Positions 1 to 22,700 of a stretch of 64,000 bases of DNA are shown here, piece after piece (position 1 is the stretch's first letter; each line of letters begins with the position of its first letter). The stretch is from positions 3,002,460 to 3,066,459 of the forward strand of contig OX393568.1 of the NCBI GenBank assembly GCA_947652115.1, read 5' to 3'. The DNA is from Blastomussa wellsi. Its lineage: Eukaryota; Cnidaria; Anthozoa; Scleractinia; Plerogyridae. The notes beneath the pieces were generated by a model. It was not told where the DNA came from and searched no databases. It saw only the letters and a list, made by a program, of their open reading frames with translations. Made by a program: the position numbers and the translations under genes.

Positions 1-746
1 TTTTTAATTGTGCCGAGTAAGACTTAATTTTTTTATATTTTTCTAATTTTTATTGTCTAGGAAAATTTTTCACAATCTTGTTCTTCTCGGGAAGTACTAT
101 AGGCAAGCTGCATTTTTACGGAATTGTAATCTTTGCGCGCGAGAGAACACATTCTGACTAGCAAGTTCGTTTGTTTACGCAAGCTCGTCATTCCGTGCAA
201 AACACATTCTAACCGGCTTCTAGAGGAAGATACGTCGTGAATGTATTGCCCCAGAGGAATACTCTTTTTTAAAGTTTTGCGCAGAGACAACTGGAAACTC
301 GCCAAATCTAGTTTTAGCTTTTTGACTACGAAGTTGAGAATTCCATCTGGGAAGGTAATTGCGCAAAATACTACGATAGAAAATCATAGGTTACCGACTA
401 AAGGAATCAGGCATACGTAGTGTGCAGTTTAATCAAAAGTCTCTTTTTTATTTAATGTAGGGATTTGCGGCTGGATCAAAAGCAAGTTTTCGAAGAAAAC
501 CAGCATTGATCTATATTTTTATCAATATTTGATTAATCATAATCATACTTTGGGGGGGGGCTAAAGCCTGAAGGTTTTATTCCTATACTGATTTGGGTCG
601 CGAGTCATTTTTCGTGTTGTACCTATGTTTCGCTCTTGGTACAAGTTTTTCTCTTGGGAATCCTATGAAAGAACTTAACTATCTAAAAGAAGCACATAAT
701 TCACTGAATTTTTAACAATTGTTTGTTGCTTTCACAGGAAGGAAAC
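1..746. other. 5' flank of the GDH gene, no gene seen
   Basis: AT-rich sequence with no convincing coding exon; the short minus-strand frame at 57-305 has no family signature. The last bases before the GDH start (about 720-738) form a polypyrimidine run ending in CAG, a good splice acceptor. This flank is therefore probably an intron or the 3' part of one, with the 5' untranslated exon outside the window. A G homopolymer lies near 552-561. Confidence 0.5.
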
Positions 747-2096
747 ATGAAGTTCAAGAGCATAGAGGATTTTATGAGCCAAGTTGTCGCTAAGAACCCG
801 GGAGAACATGAATTTCACCAAGCCGTACATGAAGTAATTAGCTCCCTGTGGGATTACCTTCAGACGAACCCCATGTACCTCGACAGTAACATTTTGGAGC
901 GCATCGTGGAGCCAGAGAGAGTCGTTATCTTTAGGGTCCCGTGGAGGGATGACCATGGAGAGGTCCATGTCAACAGGGGCTTCCGCGTCGAGTTCAACTC
1001 AGCCATTGGCCCTTACAAGGGAGGGCTTCGTTTTCATCCCACTGTCAATTTAGGGATTCTTAAGTTTCTCGGGTTTGAGCAAGTGTTCAAGAACAGTCTT
1101 ACGACTCTACCCCTGGGAGGCGGAAAGGGAGGGTCTGATTTTGACCCCAAAGGAAGGAGCGACAACGAAGTGATGAATTTCTGCCAGTCATTCATGTGCG
1201 AGCTACAGAGGCACATTGGCCCGAATACGGATGTGCCCGCTGGTGATATTGGAGTTGGAGGCAGAGAAATCGGTTACCTGTTTGGCCAGTACAAGAAAAT
1301 ACGTAACGAGTTCACTGGGGTACTGACGGGGAAGTCTTTCAGCTTTGGAGGAAGTATGCTGCGGCCGGAAGCCACTGGCTACGGATTAGTGTACTTCACC
1401 GCTGAGATGCTGAACACGCGGGGCGAGACCTTCAGGGGAAAAATCGTCACAGTATCAGGATCGGGCAACGTGGCGCAGTTTGCGTCGGAGAAGGTGCTGC
1501 AAATGGGCGGCAAGGTCGTGACGCTGTCTGACTCCCAGGGCACCATATACGATCATGCAGGTCTGGACAAAGAGAAGATCGAGTACGTCAAGTGGCTTAA
1601 AAACGTCAAACGCGGTCGGATCAGCGAGTTCGTGGAAAAATATCCTGATGCCGAATTCTTCGAAGGAAAACGCCCTTGGTTCGTGAAGTGCGACGTGGCC
1701 CTACCCTGCGCCACTCAAAACGAAGTTGACAAAGAGGATGCAGAGATGTTGGTCAACAATGGGTGTTACTGTGTAGCGGAAGGTGCCAATATGCCCTCAG
1801 AACCTGAAGCAATAGAAGTGTTCCAGCACCATAAGATACTCTATGGGCCTGGTAAAGCGTCTAATGCTGGCGGAGTGGCCGTGTCAGGACTGGAGATGTC
1901 GCAGAACAGTCTGCGCAGCGCCTGGACCCGAGAGGGAGTCGATGAGCGACTGCATGACATCATGGAAAGCATTCACAATACATGCGTCATGTACGGCACA
2001 TCGAAAGATGGCAGCTACATCGACTACGTCAAGGGCGCGAATGTCGGCGGCTTCATTAAGGTTGCCCAATCAATGCTGGAACAAGGAATTGTCTAG
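747..2096 (+). CDS. gdhA: NADP-specific glutamate dehydrogenase
   Basis: 449 codons, the usual length for the hexameric NADP-dependent enzyme (EC 1.4.1.4), which makes glutamate from 2-oxoglutarate, ammonium and NADPH. The ATG at 747 is chosen because the in-frame bases before it are a splice acceptor (tract ending CAG at about 738), so upstream TTG codons are not starts. Visible signatures: the substrate-lysine region GPYKGGLRFHP near residue 95, the catalytic lysine in LPLGGGKGG near residue 125, the catalytic aspartate in PAGDIGVG near residue 165, the nucleotide fold GSGNVA near residue 240 followed by LSDSQG, and GGVAVSGLEMSQN near residue 380. The coding part has no intron, unlike its neighbours. 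Family knowledge: cnidarian hosts use this enzyme for ammonium assimilation. Cytosolic versus mitochondrial location is undecided, since there is no clear leader. The next gene, CLPB, converges on it from the other strand. Confidence 0.95.
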   Translation: MKFKSIEDFMSQVVAKNPGEHEFHQAVHEVISSLWDYLQTNPMYLDSNILERIVEPERVVIFRVPWRDDHGEVHVNRGFRVEFNSAIGPYKGGLRFHPTVNLGILKFLGFEQVFKNSLTTLPLGGGKGGSDFDPKGRSDNEVMNFCQSFMCELQRHIGPNTDVPAGDIGVGGREIGYLFGQYKKIRNEFTGVLTGKSFSFGGSMLRPEATGYGLVYFTAEMLNTRGETFRGKIVTVSGSGNVAQFASEKVLQMGGKVVTLSDSQGTIYDHAGLDKEKIEYVKWLKNVKRGRISEFVEKYPDAEFFEGKRPWFVKCDVALPCATQNEVDKEDAEMLVNNGCYCVAEGANMPSEPEAIEVFQHHKILYGPGKASNAGGVAVSGLEMSQNSLRSAWTREGVDERLHDIMESIHNTCVMYGTSKDGSYIDYVKGANVGGFIKVAQSMLEQGIV

Positions 2097-2910
2097 GAAT
2101 TTGTAGGATCATTGAACTGCTTGATGAATTTTATTGCTAGAAAATTCTTGTTTTAGAAGAACTAAAAACAGTCACTACTTTTTAGCAGGGAAAGTATGTC
2201 CAATACGCTACTTCTGCAAGTCTTACAAAAATTTATCAGACTAAACAGATTTTGACTTTCGGTTAGTTCGTATAGTTCTGCATTAAGTTATTTATCTAAT
2301 ATTCATTGGATGTAAAACCAACTTATTACCAGCTACAGGTCTATAATAATGCTAATAATTAGTTAGACTAAAGTCTTTACTTCAATCGTTTGTTTTTTTC
2401 GTATTTTACCTTTGACATAAAATCAAAAATGTAATTAAACAAGAAAAGTTAGAAAGAAACGGACACAGAATCTAGATACAACATGTAAGTGATGATTTAA
2501 CGTTGCTATCTTTTTAGCCTGAAATTCGGGCGCGATTACAGTTGAAATTCAGGGTGTTTTCTAAAAATAATAGGTACTATCGGGTATTTATCATGTGCGT
2601 TTGTATAGTTAGTAAAACGCGTTTGATTCAAGGAGTGGTACTGTCTGCGGGTGTTTTATCAAAAAATACAGAAAAGTTTAACACAGTGAACGCCAGGAAT
2701 ATAAATTTGATGAACTCTCTAACGTAATATAGGTGGTAAGGTTCTCGCGTGCTCATTGACCGATTAGACCACAATAATCACGTAAGACGGACACCTATAA
2801 TACGGTACGGACAACCGGTAATGACAGTCAACTAATAACTCAACACTATAAGCCGGCCCCCTCTCTAAGATGGAAACCACCACTGGCCTTAGATTGCCAG
2901 GAGTTCTCTT

Positions 2911-3027
2911 GGCTGGTTTTCACTAGCGCACAAGCACAAGCATAACGACATAAGCACGAGCATAAGAAGAACAAACACACTTGTTTTTATCATGTCGTTT
3001 TCACTTGGAATCACCGCGACATAAGGC
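2911..3027 (+). repeat. Fragment of GGCTGG-ended MITE family
   Basis: Begins with GGCTGGTTTTCACTAGCGC, the same terminal sequence as the element at 58058-58687. It continues with runs of CATAA/ACATAAG-type words and an ACAAACACACTTGTTTTT stretch whose reverse complement is near 58600-58640. The opposite terminus is not found nearby, so this copy looks truncated. Confidence 0.6.
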
Positions 3028-3028
3028 G

Positions 3029-3081
3029 ACATCGCCCGGCCGGTAATCTGGGAGGTCATGGGTTCGAATCCGGTCGGGAAT
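3029..3081 (+). repeat. tRNA-like 3' half (SINE remnant)
   Basis: Contains a B-box-like GGGTTCGAATCC flanked by a short complementary stem, but no matching A box or full cloverleaf. It directly follows the MITE fragment. Best read as a tRNA-derived repeat remnant, not a working tRNA gene. Confidence 0.35.
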
Positions 3082-3995
3082 TTTTCTTTGTTCCACGCTG
3101 GCGATAGTACTGATCATTTCATCTCTATTGATATCATAGACTGTTCACAGTCCGCTATTTTTTCGTATTTTTCCTCGATCTGCGAACGCGGTGAATGAAT
3201 CGCGAGAGAACTGGACTCCAGCGCAAAACGTGAGGCACGAAGGGGTAGGGGGCGGGAAGCAAAAAAACTCCCCGCCCCCACCCCCTAGCGCTTCGCTCTC
3301 TGTGTTTTTTGCTCGCGCGCTTTCTTTTGCGTTGAAAAAATAGAGCGGCTGTGAACAGTATATTGATATCAAAGAATCGGAACTCTTCAGATATTTCAAA
3401 ACGGCTCTGGTCCCACCTAACCCTATAGTTTTTACACGGCTGATGGAAAGACAGAGAGCAATGCAACCACACAATTACCATTTTTGAAATATTTTCTGTT
3501 CACAAGTATACAATATTTCTTTTCTTTTTGAGGCATTCGAGTTCTACTTGAACCCGTTATTATTTTTTGTTCTCAATGAACAGTTAACTGTTGTATAAGT
3601 TCGTTCAAAGTTAGGTAAATCCAGTTAGAGTTCTTGTGCTCTCCTTCATACTACTATGAGTAGAAGACCTAATTCGGTTCCACTCCAATTTCCCTTTTCT
3701 TTAACTATTTTGTCCTGCACGTAAAGTTTTCCAATTTGCGCAAAGTCAGTTACCACGTCCACATAAATACAATCTTAAAATCTTTACAACCCATCTGTAT
3801 TCTGTCTGTGTTATACATTAAACACTAGGCGACTAAACGACACGAAGGCTGGACATGCTACAGTGATGGTCAGTCAATGATTCTATGTTAACTATCCTGG
3901 AGAGACCCTTTCCATCCAAATACAACCGAACGACGTAAATAACAGCATTCTGCTCATCTTCAGTTCTTTTCCAGATTTCTACAGGATTTACTTTT

Positions 3996-16144
<12,149 letters not shown>

Positions 16145-16340
16145 GTTGTTGTCTGACCGTCTGACGTAACACTAACACAACCGTCAGAGCATGGGACGAG
16201 GTCAGTTCCAATCCTCCTTTATCGCTCTGAATGAAGATGGCGGACAGAACGAAACGAAACGATTCTTTTGAAAAGGTTGAACGATTCCGCGTTCTTTTTA
16301 CAGTTGCCCTATCCACTTGAAAGAGCATAACATCTGAAAA
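16145..16340. promoter_or_regulatory. Putative shared bidirectional promoter of CLPB and VMA21
   Basis: The 196 bp between the two divergent start codons. It includes TGACGTAA (about 16162-16169), which fits an ATF/CREB-type site, and AAGATGGCGG (about 16234-16243), which fits the YY1-type element common in TATA-less promoters. No TATA box is seen. A 29-codon open frame starting at 16231 and stopping at 16320 lies just before the VMA21 start and would be an upstream ORF if transcribed. Function is inferred from arrangement and motifs only. Confidence 0.6.
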
Positions 16341-16680
16341 ATGATCAAGTCTGACGATCAAGGGGACACCTTAGGGTAAGTACACTACAGTGTCTGTCGA
16401 TTTTTCCTGACTAGTATTCAATGAAAATGACAAATACCGGTATATATATTCGATCGAATGAAATGTTCAATACAAGTTTACTCTGAATGCCCTCTCTTCT
16501 ATTTTCCTCTTAGTTTAAATTTTACACCAGGGTAAGCTCTTTCATCGTGTTTTAGTAAATTTTGGTAATGAACTAATTTTAAAAATGAAATCCATCTCAT
16601 TAAAATGGCAATTGGGCCGTTCGATTTAATATTCGCTTCCCCCTGTTGAGGGTCTTTGGTGTCTGCCCCCTCAGAAATAG

Positions 16681-16711
<31 letters not shown>

Positions 16712-18234
16712 AGCGTCGGTGGGAAGTATAACAATATAATTTGGTTTTATCAACTCCCCCCTTAGTTGGGGGGGGGGGGTGTGGAATGGCCCATTCATTG
16801 GGCCTATAGTGCTTGATTATGACTGTCAGTGTTGATATAATATTATCTGTATGTTAATGTTCACTGTTTGATTGATTGATGTAGGCCTCGGGAAAGGTCA
16901 GTACTCTGGACTCTGTTGAAGTTCACGCTAGCCATGATTTTGTTACCAATATCCTGCTTTTTCCTGTCAAAGAAAATGATCTTTGAAGGTAACAATTATA
17001 ATACTGTTAAACAATAGTTTCAGAAGTAAAACATATTTTTAGGGGTAGAGAATGGTCCCTCAAAATTGTTGTTTGCTCGTGCTCACATATTTGTTCAAGT
17101 GCTGTGTGTGTAAATAGTAAAAACATTCAAACGTTCTGCCGCCAAGCAAGGCATTTCTTTTTATCTTAACTTTGGTTTTAGCCTTTAAATGTGATTTTGT
17201 ATTTTATTCTTGCTTTGTAATGTAGTTTTTAAAATTCTGGCAGTATTTTTATTAGGTATTTTAATAGTTCTAAGTGTAAACTATTTTTAAGATACAGGGC
17301 CCCTATGGAGACCAGCCTTAGAGCTGAATGGGCTACCCTGTTTAAATAAAGTTGACTTACTTACTTAGTGATTGATTTTTTTTTTGCAAAATGCTTGTTG
17401 CTCACAATGCTAACTTTTGTCAACAGTCATGTTTGCAAAGAAAAACACTATGCTCACCTGCTCAGAAGCATAATTCAATACCCCTATTCTTTTTTAGTGT
17501 TATGAGTGATATAATTAACCCAGGGTTGTCTCCAATTTTTGAAGTAGCTAAAAAAAAATCGGAAGTCGCTGGATGGTGATTATCATTTTCATATATCTGT
17601 ACCAGTATTGGAATGAAAAATCACAAAATTTAATTTAGCCGGCACAAAGTAGCCAGTTAATTCGGCCAGCTGCTGACCGTTAGGGACAACCCTGATGAAC
17701 CTGTGCAGCCATTGTTTAGGGTCATCTTGATTGCTCTCTGGGGTTGTTACAATAATTTCTAAGGACACGTTCTACCGGTAATTATTTTTGATAAAACACC
17801 CTGCACCAGGGCCATTTGTCAGGGCACCATGCACATGGCCCTGGGGAGGAGTTTGACCTCCTGTTTGGCCACTGACTGTGTTGAGTTCTTGAATATTCTA
17901 AAAGCCGGTGGGGTTGGCATGGAAGGGGAAAGTTGCACCTAACTACAGTATGCCAAGTTGCTTTTATGAAAGCCATGGTAGTGTTAAACATGACAAAACT
18001 GCTCAGATAGGTACTTTGTCAAGCATGTAAAAAGGTGTACCAGTGCTGGAGGTTTTTTCAATGGTTACATTGTTCTTATCAGAACCCATCTTTTTTGCAG
18101 ATATCCTGGGTTTTCAAAATGGATCTATTGGTGCAGCCACGGTGACTGTCATAGTTGTTCATATTATTATCGGTTTATATATCTGGGTTGCTATCCAAGA
18201 AGAACAACAAACAAAGCCATTGAAGAAAGATTAA
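16341..18234 (+). CDS. VMA21: Vacuolar ATPase assembly integral membrane protein VMA21
   Basis: Three exons, 16341-16375, 16885-16988 and 18101-18234, with consistent phases (273 nt, 90 residues; the human protein has 101). The protein has a short polar N-terminus (MIKSDDQGD) and a first membrane helix around residues 22-38 (LLKFTLAMILLPISCFFL). A lumenal loop SKKMIFEDILGF follows; the same spacing and the IFE-LG pattern are typical of VMA21. The second helix spans about 55-75 (TVTVIVVHIIIGLYIWVA). The C-terminus is basic and ends KPLKKD, resembling a dilysine ER-retrieval signal. VMA21 is an ER chaperone for assembly of the V0 sector of the proton-pumping V-ATPase. It is divergently arranged with CLPB. 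Confidence 0.9.
16611..16795. repeat. Possible short MITE in VMA21 intron 1
   Basis: The left end AATTGGGCCGTTC and right end GGAATGGCCCATT are short inverted repeats. Between them are opposed C-run and G-run segments (CCCCCTGTTGAGGG and CCCCCCTTAGTTGGGG). Arms are short, so confidence is modest. Confidence 0.4.
17150..17368 (+). mobile_element. 3' end of a non-LTR retrotransposon (fragment)
   Basis: Untranslated sequence ending GGGCTACCCTGTTTAAATAA followed by a TTGACTTACTTACTTA simple-repeat tail. This is the usual form of a CR1/L2-like LINE 3' end. There is no coding part. It lies in VMA21 intron 2. Confidence 0.45.
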
Positions 18235-19777
18235 CAGAGAACTTGGAGATTATGGACAAGAACTGTATTCAAAATGCATTTTCTCATAAAACTGCCAAGA
18301 AGACTGTTTTTAGCCAAAGAAGCATTGCAAAGTCTGGAGGAAAAAACCTTTTTGAACAATGCTTTTCAAGACTTTTCAGTGCAGTAGGGGAACATGGAAT
18401 AATTTATTATTGTTTGAAATCATAAATCAGCCACATTGATATAATAATAACAACTGTCTGGCTGTCAGTTCAAAAGGTATTGTTTTATTAGACAGTCAAA
18501 ATGACCTTGCCAGAAACATTTTAGGGAGAGTAATCTTGCCCAAAATAATTATGTTAAAATCTTAATTTCTTCACTTGAACCACCAAAAGAAAACAAAACT
18601 TGCACACATTATGCGCGAGTCTCACGCCTGCAGTTCAAGAAAAGAAACACTCATCCGTTGATGGTACCTCACCCTAATTGCCCAATTTTAAAAGGAAAAA
18701 GTAATTCATTTTGACAATGTTTTGATGACATTGTGGGTGACAAAACACATCCTGTAATTTGGACCTGGAAATCGTCGGACTGTCTTCGGAAGAGTTTGGA
18801 AAAACCTTGGAAATCTTCACCCACATTCTGAAATGATCACGCTATCTGCAAAAATCCTGATAAATATCTCATGCCTTTGACTCGGAAAACGTTGGTAGAT
18901 ATAAAGTTGCAATGTTTTTATTAATGAAGGAAATCCAACAGAAAAACTTTTAGTTCGAGTGATCTGGAGGTTCCACTTGGAAGTTGAGGCTTCAAGAAAT
19001 TGGGATGTTAATGCTAAAACCAAATAACCAGTAGCTTTCTTTTCCCTGCCCATAAAATCTACTGTCCAATTAATAATAAAAAACTCTGAAGTTCAAAACC
19101 TAACTAAACATTTATGTCTTTATTGCTGTCAATCATATCATGATTAGTAATTGGACTGAGTGGAGTACAATTCTGGGAGTAATCGTGCAAAAATTCGGGA
19201 ATTTCTTGTCATTGAAAGGCACATTCTGTAATCTTTCTCCATAATGACTGTCCATGTTTTTTTAGTTTATTCTGACTTCCTTGGTTGTACACTTTGATAT
19301 TAAGGTTTCCATCCAAATGAAAGTAGTTTTTACATCAGAAAAATAACTTTGTCAGTAGCAGATCTACAATAAAAAGCAGATAAATAGAAATACTCTATTA
19401 CAAAAGTAGGAAATAAATAGATTTCTTCATTACTTTTATGAGTCAAGGAGCGAAATTGGGGGGTTGTTAGCCACCCTATTCAACCCCCTCCCCCTGGATC
19501 CATCCCTTTTCATTAACACAGGATTTCTTCAGTCTTCAATCTTTATTATTTTAAAAACAATTTTAACTCCCAGATTTCCATGTTAAACTTTAACTCTAAC
19601 AAGATTTGCTGAAATCTAATCCAGAATGAAGGACATAAACATGCATTTCTTTTAGATTAATATAAATTAATATAATGATGATTAGACAGCTATGCCAATC
19701 GTAGATTAGCTTGATCCCACTTTAATCTGGAAGTCCTCACTATTCCTTGCAAACCTCAAGTACTGTATGATCTCCAT
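18235..19777. other. Intergenic region between convergent VMA21 and membrane-protein gene
   Basis: No further gene is seen. It contains the VMA21 3' untranslated region and, for the minus-strand neighbour, a polyadenylation signal (AATAAA on the minus strand, 19542-19547) about 230 bp past that gene's stop. Confidence 0.5.
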
Positions 19778-22700
19778 TTACACAGGTCTGTTAATCAGTA
19801 GAGCAGAGCTTTCTGAATCAAGTGCATCATCGAGAGTGAGTTGGACAGCTGCTCTGTACTGAAATTGGACATTCCAAGAAATGTCACGTTAATTTACTCA
19901 ACAGCATATATTTTAATAAATATACAGTCAACAGAATTTGGTTGAGCTACGTGTATAAATGTAAATAAATTTGTATGTACCGTAGTTGATACAGACCTAG
20001 AGCTTTGAGGTAAACTTACTGCCGTTATGCAGTTAGATCTAAGTACAGGTTATGCAGTTAATAGTAGGAGAAGGAGAGCATTGCAGTGCTGTTATTCATA
20101 AAATAAGGCCTGGATTGCCTTTCTTAAACCTTCCTTAGTCCTTTTAGGCCATTTCCAAAGCGAGTTTCTTCTCGGGGCTGAAATGGCTTTGGACATTTTG
20201 AGAAATACATGCCAGCTCTCAAGTTCTGAAAAGGCCTTTTTCCAATCTTCAGATTTCTAAGATGATTAACTTTATAGCCTTAAACAAAGTATCGTCTGAC
20301 TGGCATGTTTTTCCGAGTTCTCTTTTGCCTCAGTGTCAAAACGAGTCTAAGTGCGAAACCATTCATATGAAAATGTATTTTACCTGCATCTTCATTCTCA
20401 TGTAAAACAAGCTCACTTCCATATGAACAGTTTTGCACTTAGACTCGTTTTGAAAAAGAGGGAAAAGGAAGCTCGGAAATGGCCTATTTGTTTTATGCTT
20501 TTCATTTGTGTTTCCCAACTGACCTTATTTATCAGTTCTACTTGTCTCAAATGTTTAAAATATGAGAAAACACACAGCATGAAGTACATCTGCAGAAAAT
20601 CAGAGGAGAAAGATTGATTAGAACAATAGTATGCAGTAGCATAAACCAGCCATGCATGCAAAGGGCTACAGCGACACGGATCTCTGCACACATTGCATGC
20701 CTATAGTTCTAGTGTGACAGGCCAGGAATGCGTGAAAAGGGTTACAATCATTCTCTTCCCAAGAGGCCGCGATCCTTTTGGTCAGCACCAAGGAATCGAG
20801 ACCTCTGGCCACCTCCAGCTTGTGAGCATGCGCAGAGTACTTGTTCTGTAGTTTTCAGCCAATCAGAATTGTCAGATTCGACAATGAGTCCGTGATTCGC
20901 GGACTTCCGGTTTGGAGACGGCCAGAGGTCGTGATTCTTGGTGCTGACCAAAAGGATCACGGCCTCTGGGGACGAGAATGGGTTACAACTCGATAGGTCT
21001 GCACATTGAATGTCTAACACTAGTATGATAGGCCAGCAATGCGTGAAAAGGGTTACAACTCGATAGGTCTGCATATTGAATGCCTAACACTAATATGATA
21101 GGTCTGCAATGTGTGCAAAGGGCGGCAGCCACATTCTGCAAGTATTACCTGCCTATTTTGGCAGTAGATTATTTTGGTAATTTGGATTCTGGAAATTCTA
21201 ACAGAGCATAAAAGTAATCAGATGCTTCAACACAATGAGATTAGTTGTTTATGATTATGATTAATTTTTCAAATTTAACAGACTGTTTACAAAAATCTGA
21301 AACCAACCTCCTGGATAGCACCTATCATTATTGCAAAAAAAACCAACATTTTATGAAAAACCATGGTCATTGCATTATCGTCCATTTCTCCTCCGGTAGC
21401 AAGGGTGCATTCCCTCCCATGCACTTGAAATTTATACTTACAAAGATCACAAACATGATCGCATCAGATATGTACACGGTGCAGTTCAACTGCAATAAAG
21501 CAATTTTGTACAGCACACCGTTAGTATCTGTTGAAAGTGCCCTAAGACGGGAAAAAATTAAAAAGATAGATAGGAATGAACAATGGGGTAATGAGAAATA
21601 TAATGATATCATGTTTGTCAGGCTAGAGATGTATGGACTGCGACGCTTTCAATTTAGTCCGAGGTCACTTCTAAAACGTTCTACACCAGACCGCGTTCAG
21701 CTACTCAGCTGCGCCTAGGTTAAGGGGTGGACCCCCTTTGAGAAGATAAATTTATATCCAAATCAAGTCAATTAACAAGAAGTCATACCTTGACATCAAA
21801 TGCCACAAAAAAGATGATCACACTTATAGAAAACAACTCCTCTAGTAGCACCCACACTAACCACGGAAACAACAGCCACCGCTGACGCTAAGACAAAATA
21901 AATTTCGAGAACAAAGTAACGTAGTGTTTAACTGCTGAAAAAATCATATAAAGCTTGCTATAATTGATTTATTTGTGGGTGTCTTAAAGTAATGCATGAC
22001 AATATGGGCGTGGTATCCTCAGGGTACTACCCTGGAAATGCCGTAACGTGGTTTTCCAGACGTTATCAAAATGGGAAGCAGCAAAAAACGGTTTGAAAAA
22101 ATGGTGGAAGGGGTCTATTTTTCTCTCTTTTTTTAATTAAACAATGAAGTCTTGTTGTGCTTTTTTTTCACTTTAATACGGGGGAATGTTTTGCACATAC
22201 AATAATTTTATGCGAAATTTGACGTTAAAAAATTCACATTAATATTTCATCATTAGTGTTTCCCTTGAACGTAATTTATCGCTTCAAGGAATTACAATCA
22301 CAGTGATACAAACCATAAAAAGTCCGACAAGCAGTGAAAGCGACACGACTATAGAAACTGCGGCTGTAGACATCTGGAGTATTGTTATAAGCTGGAGTGC
22401 TACAAAAGAACAAATTGAAACTGGATATTTAATGTCAGTGTTTTTCTTCTTTTCTCCCGTGCGGGATAATGCCGATAATTGGTGCAACAGCACTTTCAGT
22501 TGGACTTAACAAACGGCTAAGAATCACTAAGCTAAGTACTAACGGTCAAGTTATCCAGACGGAGGCTAATTTTTTGCGCTAGTTCTACAGCCCACAAAAA
22601 CTCACAAAAGCGCCCATGATTGCACAAATCACTATATGTCTCGCTAAGATTACATGCAAAAGATCCTTAATTTTTCACTTGCGCAACCACAAAATGAAAA

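Larger units (their letters stand above)
2097..3995. other. Intergenic region between convergent GDH and CLPB
   Basis: Holds the 3' untranslated regions of two convergent genes. A piece of the GGCTGG-ended repeat family lies at about 2911-3027 and is followed by a tRNA-like segment at 3029-3081. A GC-rich stretch at 3240-3300 gives overlapping minus-strand frames with no domain signature. The frame at 3833-4036 (-) overlaps the last CLPB exon in another phase and is not supported as coding. Confidence 0.5.

Noticed and set aside
723..746. Upstream in-frame TTG start for glutamate dehydrogenase
   Set aside because: The bases are a splice acceptor tract ending in CAG, and this is a eukaryotic gene; the ATG at 747 is the credible start.
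3145..3481. Two overlapping minus-strand frames of about 108 codons
   Set aside because: Both come from a GC-rich patch with C/G runs; there is no domain pattern and the two frames overlap each other.
21245..21718. 157-codon plus-strand frame
   Set aside because: It lies antisense to the membrane-protein exon at 21442-21489, has no splice borders or family features, and its composition is not convincing.
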